A stretch of DNA of 64,000 bases from JACQFZ01 sp045810625. GTDB taxonomy: Bacteria > Pseudomonadota > Gammaproteobacteria > Acidiferrobacterales > Sulfurifustaceae. The stretch covers positions 1-64,000 of the forward strand of contig JBJMVQ010000009.1 in NCBI GenBank assembly GCA_045810625.1. Reading direction: 5' to 3'. The translations under genes were made by a program, and so were the position numbers. The notes under the pieces are model-generated. The model had not been told where the DNA came from and searched no databases. It saw nothing but the letters and a program-made list of their open reading frames with translations. Positions 46,996 through 55,093 of this stretch are shown here, piece by piece. Numbering within the stretch: position 1 is the stretch's first letter; every line of letters starts with the position of its first letter.

Positions 46996-48102
46996 GTGCG
47001 CAACCCGCTCCGCGTTTTCGCCGCATTGTTCCTCTGCGTCGGCATGCCGGCGTTCGCGGCGCTACCGCTCGATCGGCTGAAGCTCCCGGCGGACTTCACG
47101 ATCGCGGTCTACGCCGAGCACGTCGACGACGCGCGCGCGCTCGCGCTCGGCCCCGACGGCACCGTGTACGTCGGCAGCCTTCGCGCCGGCAGCGTCTACG
47201 CGCTGCTGCCCGACCGCAATCACGACGGGCGCGCCGATGAAGTCGTCGTGCTGGCACGCGGCCTGAACGGACCGAACGGCGTCGACGTGCACGACGGCGC
47301 GCTCTACGTCGCTGAGAACCATCGGATCATTCGCTTTCCCGATATCGCGCGACACCTGCGCACGCCGCCGAAACCCGAAGTCGTTTACGACAAGCTGCCG
47401 ACCGAAACGCATCATGGCTGGCGCTTCGCACGCTTCGGCCCCGACGGTAAGCTCTACGTCGCCATTGGCGCACCGTGCAACGTTTGTCAGCGCGACCCCG
47501 ATCGCTACGCATTGATCGAGCGCCTGAACGCCGACGGCGGCGCTCTCGACGTGTACGCGCGCGGCATCCGCAACAGCGTCGGCTTCGACTGGCAACCGCA
47601 GACAAGCGCGCTTTGGTTCACCGACAACGGGCGCGATCTGCTCGGCGACAACGTGCCCCCCGACGAGCTCAATCGCGCGGCGCGCCCGGGCCTCAACTTC
47701 GGCTTTCCGTTTTGTCACGGCGGCGACATTCCCGACCCGGAGTTCGGAAAGCGTCGGACCTGCTCCGATTTCACCGCGCCCGCCGTGAAGCTCGCGCCGC
47801 ACACGGCCGCACTCGGTATGCGTTTTTACACGGCGCAGCAGTTTCCCGCGCGCTACCGTAACGGCGTCTTCATCGCGGAACATGGTTCGTGGAATCGCAC
47901 CGAGCCGATCGGCTACCGTGTCACCTTCATTCCGTTCGTCAACGGCGAGCCCGCGGGCTATGAAGTGTTCGCCCAAGGCTGGCTGCAGTCCGGCCAGGCG
48001 TGGGGGCGGCCGGTCGATGTGCTGGTGATGCCGGACGGCGCGCTGCTGGTGTCGGACGATCGAGCGGGTGTGGTGTATCGAATCGCGGTTAGCGGACGCT
48101 GA
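46996..48102 (+). CDS. PQQ-dependent soluble glucose/sorbosone dehydrogenase-type beta-propeller
   Basis: A 368-residue secreted protein from a GTG at 46996 preceded by AAGGAGG. The signal peptide is VRNPLRVFAALFLCVGMPAFA. The rest has propeller repeats (ALALGPDGTVYVGSLRAGSVYALLPD, GLNGPNGVDVHDGALYVAENHRIIRF, HHGWRFARFGPDGKLYVAIGAP, WGRPVDVLVMPDGALLVSDDRAGVVYRI) and the ARGIRNSVGFDWQP motif with the PQQ-side residues of the sugar-dehydrogenase family. The substrate is uncertain. Cysteine pairs (APCNVC, FCHGG..RRTC) suggest disulfides. Confidence 0.88.
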   Translation: MRNPLRVFAALFLCVGMPAFAALPLDRLKLPADFTIAVYAEHVDDARALALGPDGTVYVGSLRAGSVYALLPDRNHDGRADEVVVLARGLNGPNGVDVHDGALYVAENHRIIRFPDIARHLRTPPKPEVVYDKLPTETHHGWRFARFGPDGKLYVAIGAPCNVCQRDPDRYALIERLNADGGALDVYARGIRNSVGFDWQPQTSALWFTDNGRDLLGDNVPPDELNRAARPGLNFGFPFCHGGDIPDPEFGKRRTCSDFTAPAVKLAPHTAALGMRFYTAQQFPARYRNGVFIAEHGSWNRTEPIGYRVTFIPFVNGEPAGYEVFAQGWLQSGQAWGRPVDVLVMPDGALLVSDDRAGVVYRIAVSGR

Positions 48103-48114
48103 ACCGCTTATTAT

Positions 48115-48134
48115 CTGCCCGCCGAAGCGGGCAG
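48115..48134 (+). terminator. Hairpin after the propeller gene, weak terminator
   Basis: CTGCCCGC-CGAA-GCGGGCAG is a perfect 8-bp stem 13 bases after the stop, followed by a mixed T-rich stretch rather than a clean T-run. Confidence 0.55.
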
Positions 48135-48220
48135 CCGGATTTCTTGTATTTTCCGGATATCCCGCGTATGCGGGCAATCGCCGGCGGTCGTTAGGCCTCG
48201 TCGCGCTTTGATTCTAACGA

Positions 48221-48260
48221 CTCGGCGGGCACGGAAGTTCTTCCTGCCCGGCCCGCCGAG
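48221..48260. other. Long composite hairpin in the 559-base gap before the carboxyltransferase
   Basis: CTCGGCGGGC and GCCCGCCGAG close a 40-base structure whose inner part GGAAGTTCTTCC is itself palindromic. It has no T-run and no adjacent gene. The rest of 48103-48661 shows nothing I can support. Confidence 0.4.
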
Positions 48261-48661
48261 CCGTACGCGCCTCCCCGCGTCCCGTGATAGGCCGCCGCGT
48301 ATTAGCCGATCCACCTCCCTAGCGATCGGCGACGACACAGTGCGCTTCGACGCTTCTCCTTGTCAAGCCGTTTCTCGCCGTCAAAGCGAAGGAGTTATTC
48401 CGACACGAGCAGGAGCATGGTGTGGCGTCGCGTTAACTTCGATTCACTGATCGCGGTTTGATCGGCGCTTTCCGTCGCTGCGTGTGCTTTGTATGCATTA
48501 GCGTGTCGTTACCGATAAACGGCAACGACCGCAGACGCAAGGCGCCGTTAGTTCGCGCGAGATCGGCGCCATCCGCGTTAATTGATCTTCGAAATGCCGT
48601 TGTTGACTCTCTTCCCGCTTTTCACGACAGTACCGCGCGGATTTCGTCGATGAGGCCAAGC

Positions 48662-50209
48662 ATGAATTGGAAAGATGAGCTCGACGAACTGGCCCGGCGC
48701 CGGCAGCTGGCCGAGCGAATGGGCGGACCCGAGAAAGTGCAGCGTCAGCACGACAGCGGCAAGCTTACCGTGCGCGAACGCATCGAGCGCCTGCTCGACC
48801 CGGGCTCGTTTCATGAAGCCGGCGCGGTTGCCGGTGCGACGAAGTACGACGCCGACGGGCAGCTGATCGACTTCCGCCCGTCGAACCAAGTCGTCGGTCA
48901 CGGCACCATCGACGGCCGCCCGGTCGCGATCGCGGGCGACGATTTCACCGTGCGCGGCGGCGCGAGCGACGCGCGGATCCTGGAAAAATCGCTGTACCCG
49001 GAAAAGCTCGCGCACGACCTCTGCATGCCGCTCATTCGCCTGGTCGACGGCACCGGCGGCGGCGGATCGGTCAAGGATCTCGAAAAGCTCGGCTTTACCT
49101 ACGTCCCTCGCGTTCCCGGTTGGGACACGATTGCTGAGAATCTCGCGCGCGTCCCCGTCATCGGTCTCGCGCTCGGTCCCGTCGCGGGACTCGGCGCGGC
49201 GCGCGTGGCGGCGACGCATTATTCCCTCATGGTGAAGGGTCTTTCCCAGATCTTCGCCGCCGGTCCGCCGGTCGTAGCGCACATCGGCGAGCAAGTGACG
49301 AAAGAAGAGCTTGGCGGCAGCGACATACATGCGCGCAACGGCACCGTCGACGACGAGGTTGCGTCCGAAGACGAAGCGTTCGCACGCACGCGCCGGTTCC
49401 TCTCGTATCTGCCGCGCAACGTGTACGAGCTGCCGGCGCGCACCGAACCGACGGACGATGCCAAACGCCGCGTCGAGGCGCTCTCGATTGCGGTGCCGCG
49501 CGATACCCGCCGCGTGTACGCGATGCGGCCGATCGTCGAGGCGGTGGTCGATCAGGGCAGCTTCTTCGAGATCGGCAAGCTCTGGGGCCGCTCGGTCATC
49601 ACCGGCCTCGCGCGGCTCGACGGCTGGCCGGTCGGCGTCATCGCGAGCGATCCCTACCACTACGGCGGTGCCTGGACGCGCAGCTCCTGCGAGAAGATGA
49701 CGCGGTTCATCGATCTCGCACAGATTTTCCACCTGCCGATCGTGCATCTGGTCGACGTACCGGGCTTTCTGATCGGTGTCGAAGCCGAGCAAGCGGCGAC
49801 GATCCGCTACGGTGTGCGCGCGATGACGGCGATCGAGCAGAGCACGGTGCCCTGGTGCACGATCATCGTACGCAAATGCTTCGGCGTCGCCGGCGCCGCC
49901 AACCGCCCGCACAACCGGCTGTCGCTGCGCTACGCGTGGCCTTCGGGCGAATGGGGATCGCTGCCGCTCGCGGGCGGCATCGAGGCGGCATACAAAGCCG
50001 AGATCGAAGCGTCGTCCGATCCGGCGGCGGCGCGCGCGCGGATCGAGGAACGCCTGAAGGCGGTGACCTCGCCGGTCCGAACGGCGGAACCGTTCAGCAT
50101 CGAGGAAATCATCGATCCGCGCGACACGCGCCGTGTGCTCTGCGAGTTTATTCGGCTCGCCGCGCCGCTGCGCCAACCGGGCGTTTCGCAATTTGCGGCA
50201 AGGCCGTAA
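48662..50209 (+). CDS. Acyl-CoA carboxylase/decarboxylase, carboxyltransferase subunit
   Basis: A 515-residue carboxyltransferase of the PccB/MmdA family, with both crotonase-like halves: KVQRQHDSGKLTVRERIERLLDPGSFHE and GTIDGRPVAIAGDDFTVRGGASDA, then GRSVITGLARLDGWPVGVIASDPYHYGGAWTRSSCEKMTRFIDLAQIFHLPIVHLVDVPGFLIG. The start is set at ATG 48662; an ATG four codons upstream is possible. No biotin carboxylase gene is in the window. A lone carboxyltransferase with a separate biotin domain (50495) also fits a decarboxylase or transcarboxylase. Substrate choice cannot be read from sequence. Confidence 0.94.
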   Translation: MNWKDELDELARRRQLAERMGGPEKVQRQHDSGKLTVRERIERLLDPGSFHEAGAVAGATKYDADGQLIDFRPSNQVVGHGTIDGRPVAIAGDDFTVRGGASDARILEKSLYPEKLAHDLCMPLIRLVDGTGGGGSVKDLEKLGFTYVPRVPGWDTIAENLARVPVIGLALGPVAGLGAARVAATHYSLMVKGLSQIFAAGPPVVAHIGEQVTKEELGGSDIHARNGTVDDEVASEDEAFARTRRFLSYLPRNVYELPARTEPTDDAKRRVEALSIAVPRDTRRVYAMRPIVEAVVDQGSFFEIGKLWGRSVITGLARLDGWPVGVIASDPYHYGGAWTRSSCEKMTRFIDLAQIFHLPIVHLVDVPGFLIGVEAEQAATIRYGVRAMTAIEQSTVPWCTIIVRKCFGVAGAANRPHNRLSLRYAWPSGEWGSLPLAGGIEAAYKAEIEASSDPAAARARIEERLKAVTSPVRTAEPFSIEEIIDPRDTRRVLCEFIRLAAPLRQPGVSQFAARP

Positions 50210-50219
50210 AAAAAGCTTT

Positions 50220-50451
50220 AACCGCAGAGGGCGCGGAGGACGCAGAGGTACGAAAATAAAATGGCAACCGCAAAGGACGCTAAGGAACCTTCGAAAAAAG
50301 ACGATCCCGGTTGCGGGGGCGCACATGTTAAAGAGAAAACGACGAAGCACGACTGCAAAACGGCGAACCGACGAAAGAATGGCAAGGGCGGTGTTCGTAA
50401 TTTTTAATTTTTGTTATGAATTCCTCTGCGTCCTTTGCGTCCTCTGCGGTT
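50220..50451. repeat. Inverted pair of family D repeats (about 230 bp)
   Basis: AACCGCAGAGGGCGCGGAGG at the left and CCTTTGCGTCCTCTGCGGTT at the right are about 29-bp imperfect inverted arms; a third, direct copy (AACCGCAAAGGACGCTAAGG) lies at 50266. A 48-codon frame inside is repeat-derived and not a credible gene. The element separates the carboxyltransferase from its biotin domain gene. Confidence 0.65.
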
Positions 50452-50494
50452 CGAAAATAAATTATTTGAAAATTATTTGAAGGCAAGAGAAACG

Positions 50495-50707
50495 ATGAAG
50501 CGGGTGCAAACGCCGATCACGGGGACGCTGCGTAGCTACGCGGTGCAGCCGGGGGACCAGGTGAGTGTCGGGCAGGAAGTAGCGATCGTCGAATCGATGA
50601 AAATGATGATCCCCGTGCTCGCCGAGCAGGACGGGAAGGTGCGCGCGCTCGTTCACCCGCTTGATCAGCTGGTACACGAAGGCGACACGCTGATGGAACT
50701 AGAGTAG
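50495..50707 (+). CDS. Minimal biotin carboxyl carrier domain (70 aa)
   Basis: A 70-residue single-domain biotinyl protein: QTPITGTLRSYAVQPGDQVSVGQEVAIVESMKMMIPVLAEQDGKVRALVHPLDQLVHEGDTLMELE. The biotin site is K36 in ESMKM. It lacks the long N-terminal linker of acetyl-CoA carboxylase BCCP, so it is the free carrier of a methylmalonyl- or other acyl-CoA carboxylase or decarboxylase system and pairs with the carboxyltransferase just upstream. Confidence 0.93.
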   Translation: MKRVQTPITGTLRSYAVQPGDQVSVGQEVAIVESMKMMIPVLAEQDGKVRALVHPLDQLVHEGDTLMELE

Positions 50708-50761
50708 GAGCGTCGCCGGTCTTTAATAAAAAAACCAGAGCAGTACGACGACGCGAGTCGT

Positions 50762-51628
50762 TCAGCTGCCGGCCGTGCGCGGGACCGCCCGGCGTCCACG
50801 TCGCAGACGCAGGAGCGCCGAGACCACGCGCTGGTAACCGCTCGGGAACAGGCGCTGCACGACATCGAAGACGCGGGCGTCGGGTCCGATCAGGACGCGG
50901 CGCTTGTTCTTTTCCACGCCTCTTAGAATGACCCGTGCCGCCTCCTCGGCCGTCGTCATCAGTACGCCCTCGAACCTGGCTTTCGACACCTGCTCGTCCT
51001 CGTTCATCAGGTTCTGCATGCTCGCCGAGAAGCGGCTGGCACGGACGATGTTGGTCTTGATGCCGCCGGGATGTACGGACGTCGCGCTGACCGGCCACTG
51101 CTGCAGCTCGAGCTCCTGACGCAGTGCCTCGGTGAAGCCGCGCACGGCGAATTTCGTGGAGTTGTACGCGCTCTGCCCCGGCTGCGCGAACAGCCCGAAG
51201 ACGCTCGAGATGTTGACGACGTGACCGTCGCCCGACGCTTTCAAGTACGGTAGAAAGGCTTTGGTTCCGTACACGACGCCCCAGAAGTTGATGCCGACGA
51301 TCCACTCAAAATCGGCGTAATCGAGACCCTCGACGGTTGATGCGAGTGCGACGCCGGCGTTGTTCACGATCAGGTTGACGCGTCCGTGATCTTTCACGAC
51401 CGCCGCCGCCCACGCGTAGACCGCCGCGCGATCGGCGACGTCCACCTTTGCTTCCGTTACGCGCACGCCGCGCGCACGCGCCGCCTCGGCCGTCTGCCTC
51501 AGTCCGCTCTCGTTGACATCGGAGAGCGCGAGATGCGCGCCGCGCTCGGCCAACGCCAGCGCGAGCGCACGGCCAATACCGGAGCCGGCGCCGGTGATGG
51601 CGGCGACTTTGTTCGTAAAATCTTTCAT
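50762..51628 (-). CDS. Short-chain dehydrogenase/reductase
   Basis: A 288-residue SDR from the ATG at 51628, with GGAAAGGAAG upstream. The motif TGAGSGIG at 12-19, NNAG at 89-92, catalytic serine in NISSVFG, and Y155/K159 (YNSTK) are intact; D37 in LSDVNE suggests NAD(H). It follows a Baeyer-Villiger monooxygenase remnant and an alpha/beta hydrolase, the classical order for cyclic ketone or steroid side-chain degradation, in which the SDR makes the ketone. Confidence 0.93.
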   Translation of the reverse strand: MKDFTNKVAAITGAGSGIGRALALALAERGAHLALSDVNESGLRQTAEAARARGVRVTEAKVDVADRAAVYAWAAAVVKDHGRVNLIVNNAGVALASTVEGLDYADFEWIVGINFWGVVYGTKAFLPYLKASGDGHVVNISSVFGLFAQPGQSAYNSTKFAVRGFTEALRQELELQQWPVSATSVHPGGIKTNIVRASRFSASMQNLMNEDEQVSKARFEGVLMTTAEEAARVILRGVEKNKRRVLIGPDARVFDVVQRLFPSGYQRVVSALLRLRRGRRAVPRTAGS

Positions 51629-51939
51629 GCGATCTTCCTTTCCGTCTCCCGATGCCGGGCGGTTTGTTCCTGCGGGCGCAGAATGTAATCGTCGAACCTG
51701 AAGTGCTGCGTCAAAGTCGGATTCGGCTCGAAGGAATACGAGTACAGGTGCGAAGGCACGTCGCAAGCGCAGCCCGTGTATCGGTTGTCGCGCCAGGTTC
51801 CGCCGGCGTCGTCGGCCTTCTCGAGTACGACGAACGAGTGGATGCCTGCCTGCTTGAAGCGAATCGCCATGCCGAGCCCGGCAAATCCGGTGCCGACGAC
51901 GACGATCGGAAATTCCGGCAAGGGAACGTTCGCGGTCAC
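51625..51939 (-). pseudogene. Baeyer-Villiger monooxygenase with internal in-frame deletion
   Basis: A 104-codon frame from a GTG at 51939. The first 75 residues (PEFPIVVVGTGFAGLGMAIRFKQAGI, LEKADDAGGTWRDNRYTGCACDVPSHLYSYSFEPNP) are the FAD-binding start of the family, normally 480-550 residues. They run straight into a tail, FDDYILRP, that resembles the family's extreme C-terminus. The NADPH domain and everything between are gone, yet the frame is kept and its TGA overlaps the SDR start. As read it cannot be a working monooxygenase. Confidence 0.82.
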
Positions 51940-51977
51940 TAACGAACTCCTCGAGCAGGATGCGGCGATGGCGCCGC

Positions 51978-52937
51978 TTACAGTGCGCGAGCGCCGGTGC
52001 GCCGGGTGGCGCCGCTCATTTCGAGCGGTGGAATCGCCGAAGGCTGGTCCCACAGCACGAAATGACTGCAGTTCTGCAGCCACACAGTGCGCAAGCTCCC
52101 GGCGGCGCGCTCGGCGCTCGCGCGCATCGAAATGGGATCGAGAACCTGGTCGTCGTCGCCGATGAGGACCGTGCCACGCCCCACGCTGCGGTACAAGTCG
52201 TAATTCTTCCGAGCCTGCCATGCGGCGATCGACTTCACGTTTCGGATCATCGTGACGACGCGTTTCGGATTGAACGGAAAGCCCGTGATCAGCTCGCGCT
52301 TGCGCGGATTGTCGAGCCGACCCCATTGTCGCCGGTTGTAGTTGGAAATCGGCTGTCGCCGCCACAGCACGACCAGGAACGGAAACAGCCAGTACATGAC
52401 CGGTGACATGGGCCGCCGCGGTTGTGCACCGGGCAAAACCGGCGCCTCCAGAATCACTTCGACATCGCGAAACAGATCCGGACGCATCGCCGCCGCTTCG
52501 AGCACGACTGCGCCGCCGCGGGAATGTCCGTGCACCCGAACGGAGCCTGCTTTCGGTAAATGCTCCAATGCCTGCGTTAATACCATGGCATCGTATTCGA
52601 TCGTACCCTCCGAAAGGAGGGGCGTCTTGATCCAATCCGCGCTGCGGTACTGCGGGTTGGTGATGGGAACGTGGTAATCCGCGCTCACGACCAAAATGAG
52701 CTGAATCTCGCGCTCCGCGTAGAACTGCGTGAAGTAGCGTACGTCTTCGACGAAGCCGTGCATGCAAATTACCGTGGCGCGCGGATTCGCACTTGCGCGC
52801 TCGACCACGGAAGCCGTTCCGACACGGTAAACGACACCGTCGAACGGCTCCGCGTGATGTTGCGGCGAGACGCGATAGAGCAATACCATGCGCCACGCAA
52901 TAACGACAATGACGACGCCGAGCAGCCATACGAACAT
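51978..52937 (-). CDS. Membrane-anchored alpha/beta hydrolase
   Basis: A 319-residue alpha/beta hydrolase with an N-terminal helix (VWLLGVVIVVIAWRMVLLY). The nucleophile S139 lies in GHSRG, with HGF oxyanion at 60-62, an aspartate in IGDDDQVLDPI and a histidine in NCSHFVLWDQ, completing the triad. It would hydrolyse the ester or lactone made by a Baeyer-Villiger enzyme, whose truncated gene follows 39 bases later. It starts 60 bases after the IclR gene ends, on the same strand. Confidence 0.9.
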   Translation of the reverse strand: MFVWLLGVVIVVIAWRMVLLYRVSPQHHAEPFDGVVYRVGTASVVERASANPRATVICMHGFVEDVRYFTQFYAEREIQLILVVSADYHVPITNPQYRSADWIKTPLLSEGTIEYDAMVLTQALEHLPKAGSVRVHGHSRGGAVVLEAAAMRPDLFRDVEVILEAPVLPGAQPRRPMSPVMYWLFPFLVVLWRRQPISNYNRRQWGRLDNPRKRELITGFPFNPKRVVTMIRNVKSIAAWQARKNYDLYRSVGRGTVLIGDDDQVLDPISMRASAERAAGSLRTVWLQNCSHFVLWDQPSAIPPLEMSGATRRTGARAL

Positions 52938-52996
52938 CGAACCGGGTCCTCCCTTTTCTGATTTTTATATTCGACGACGCATGTCCTATCGCACGT

Positions 52997-53860
52997 TCAG
53001 TCGCGGCTGTTACCGAGCGATGTCTCGAGTCGTTTGACGAGATCGACTAGCCGCGGGCGCACGTCGTTCAGCAGAAAGTCGCTCGACAAATGAATCGCCG
53101 GCCCACCGCAACTGACGGACATCGGCGGTGAACCGTCGCCCGGCTGGAACGCGACGGCGATCGCATTCACGTCCTTCTGCCAATCGCCGAACGAACAGCA
53201 GCAACCGTAACGCCGATACTGCTCGATCGACGCGTCGATCCCCGCGCGCACCTTGGGCCAGTTCGCCTCATCGTTCGCGCGTATTTGCGCGAGCAACTCC
53301 TCGCGGTCGGCGTCGTCGAGAATCGCGATGCAGGCGCGACCCATCGCCGTCGTCGCCACCGGTATACGCGACCCGACATCGAGGCTCAGCGTGAGCGCGG
53401 ATTGGCTGCGGCAGTTCTCGATATAGATCATGCTCAGCCGCTCGCGCACGCCCAGCGACACCATCGAGCGCGAATAGTCGGCGAGCTCTTGCATGAGCGG
53501 CCGCGCGAGCTTGCGCACGTCCATGCGCGCCAACATCGCGCTGCCGAGCGCAAGCGTCGCCGTGCCGAGACGGTACTTCGCGCTCTCTTCGACGTATTGC
53601 AGGTAGCCGAGGCGCGTCAATGTGTACGTCAGGCGCGATACGGTTGACTTCGGGAGACCGCATCGGCGCGCGATCTCATGGTTCCCGAGCACTTTGTCGG
53701 CAGAGCGAAAACACGCGAGCACCGAGAGTCCGCGCGCAAGCGCGGATACGAAGTGTCGGTCCGCCTTGCTTTTAACGCGTTTGACGTCCCGCTGTTCGCC
53801 GGCCGCATCCGCTAAAGCCACGGTCGGTTCTTCCTTGAACTTATGTCCCATCGTTGGCAT
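52997..53860 (-). CDS. IclR-family transcriptional regulator
   Basis: A 287-residue IclR protein; the start is the ATG at 53860 with GGAGG upstream. The winged helix is SALARGLSVLACFRSADKVLGNHEIARRCGLPKSTVSRLTYTLTRLGYLQ at about 40-90; the C-terminal effector domain contains VSLGVRERLSMIYIE and YGCCCSFGDWQKDVNAIAVAFQPGDG. The CCC run is unusual. IclR proteins respond to aromatic or acid metabolites. Probable targets are the adjacent hydrolase operon or the divergent promoter at 54929-55093. Confidence 0.94.
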   Translation of the reverse strand: MPTMGHKFKEEPTVALADAAGEQRDVKRVKSKADRHFVSALARGLSVLACFRSADKVLGNHEIARRCGLPKSTVSRLTYTLTRLGYLQYVEESAKYRLGTATLALGSAMLARMDVRKLARPLMQELADYSRSMVSLGVRERLSMIYIENCRSQSALTLSLDVGSRIPVATTAMGRACIAILDDADREELLAQIRANDEANWPKVRAGIDASIEQYRRYGCCCSFGDWQKDVNAIAVAFQPGDGSPPMSVSCGGPAIHLSSDFLLNDVRPRLVDLVKRLETSLGNSRD

Positions 53861-53956
53861 ACCTCTTCCCTCCACTTCAATGCTTGCTGAAAAGACACCG
53901 GCCGCCTTTCGATCCCGGAGCCGGTGTTCCTGTGCACATCACCGCGTGCGCAAACC

Positions 53957-54928
53957 TCAATTGTCGTTTCGCCGCATGGTGGTTAGATCGAGGAATGCGG
54001 CACGATATTCCCGCCGCAGTCGTTCGATGATTTCGGCGGCGGACAATATGTCGTGAATGTTACCGACGCCTTGGCCCGCACCCCAAATATCGCGCCACGC
54101 TTTGGTGCGTCCGGAGCTGAAATTCATCGAGCTTTTGTCCGTCGCGGCCAAATTATCGGGGTCCAGCCCGGCGGCGGCGATGCTCGGTTTCAAGTAATTG
54201 CCGTGCACGCCGCTGAAGAATGGCGTATACACGATGTCTTTCGCCGAGCTATCCACAATCATCTGCTTGTAGCGCGGGTCGGCGTTGGCTTCATGGCTTG
54301 CTATAAATCGCGTGCCGATGTAAGCGAGATCAGCGCCAAGCACCTGCGCCCCCAGGATGCCGCGGCCGGTGGTGATGGCGCCTGACAACGCGATCGGGCC
54401 GTCGTAGAAGCGGCGCACTTCGCCGACGAGCGCGAACGGCGAAAACGTGCCCGCATGGCCGCCGGCTCCCGCGCATACCAGAATCAACCCGTCGACGCCG
54501 GCTTCGAGCGCTTTCTCCGCGTGGCGCACGTTCGTCACGTCGTGGAACACCAGGCCGCCGTATTCGTGGAAGCGCTTGATGAAATCGCCTGGCGCCCGAA
54601 GGCTGGTAATGATGATCGGAACGCGATGTTTGACGCAGAGGTCGAGATCGTGATCCAGCCGGTCGTTCGATTGGTGGATGATCTGATTCACCGCAAAAGG
54701 TGCGACGCGGCTTTCCGGATGCGCCGCCGCATCGCGTGCGAGCGCATACGAGATGCGCGCCAGCCACTCGTCGAGCAGTTCCTTCGGTCGAGCATTGAGC
54801 GCCGGGAATGAACCCACGATTCCGCTAGTGCATTGCGCAATGACCAGGTCGGGGTTGGAGACGATGAACATCGGGGACCCGATCACCGGAATCGACAACC
54901 GATCCTGCAAGCTATGCGGCAACGCCAT
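53957..54928 (-). CDS. Nitronate monooxygenase-like flavoprotein
   Basis: A 323-residue TIM-barrel flavoenzyme of the nitronate monooxygenase/2-nitropropane dioxygenase family. FMN-binding segments VCAGAGGHAGTFSPFALVGEVRRFYDGPIALSGAITTGRGILGAQVLGADLAYIGTRF are complete. The catalytic histidine of the class I family lies in GGHAG. The gene is divergent from the thiolase operon with 165 bases between, where a palindrome sits. Relatives in catabolic clusters often act on enoyl-CoA or nitro compounds, so the physiological substrate is uncertain. Confidence 0.92.
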   Translation of the reverse strand: MALPHSLQDRLSIPVIGSPMFIVSNPDLVIAQCTSGIVGSFPALNARPKELLDEWLARISYALARDAAAHPESRVAPFAVNQIIHQSNDRLDHDLDLCVKHRVPIIITSLRAPGDFIKRFHEYGGLVFHDVTNVRHAEKALEAGVDGLILVCAGAGGHAGTFSPFALVGEVRRFYDGPIALSGAITTGRGILGAQVLGADLAYIGTRFIASHEANADPRYKQMIVDSSAKDIVYTPFFSGVHGNYLKPSIAAAGLDPDNLAATDKSSMNFSSGRTKAWRDIWGAGQGVGNIHDILSAAEIIERLRREYRAAFLDLTTMRRNDN

Positions 54929-55038
54929 TACGGAACTCCCTAACTCGTTAGAAAGCGAGCAACATTGTTACTTGACGTCGTCTAGGTCGATGAGAAAAGA
55001 TGCGTCTGCTATCCTTTTCAGAATTATGTTCTGCGATG

Positions 55039-55060
55039 CGGTATCATTATAGTGATACCG
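55039..55060. promoter_or_regulatory. Palindrome in the divergent promoter region
   Basis: CGGTATCA-TTATAG-TGATACCG is a perfect 8-bp inverted repeat, 34 bases before the thiolase start and between two divergent genes. It is a good candidate operator for the nearby IclR regulator or another repressor of the dicarboxylate operon. Confidence 0.55.
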
Positions 55061-55093
55061 TTTCGGCAGACACAAGTCACAGAGGTAACACCC

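Noticed and set aside
48578..50350. 590-codon open frame antisense to the carboxyltransferase
   Set aside because: Same codon-bias artefact; the sense strand is a clear carboxyltransferase.
50261..50407. 48-codon frame MATAKDAKEPSKKDDPG.. between the carboxyltransferase and the biotin domain
   Set aside because: It begins inside the repeat and its first residues are a translation of that repeat. Composition is biased and there is no ribosome site.
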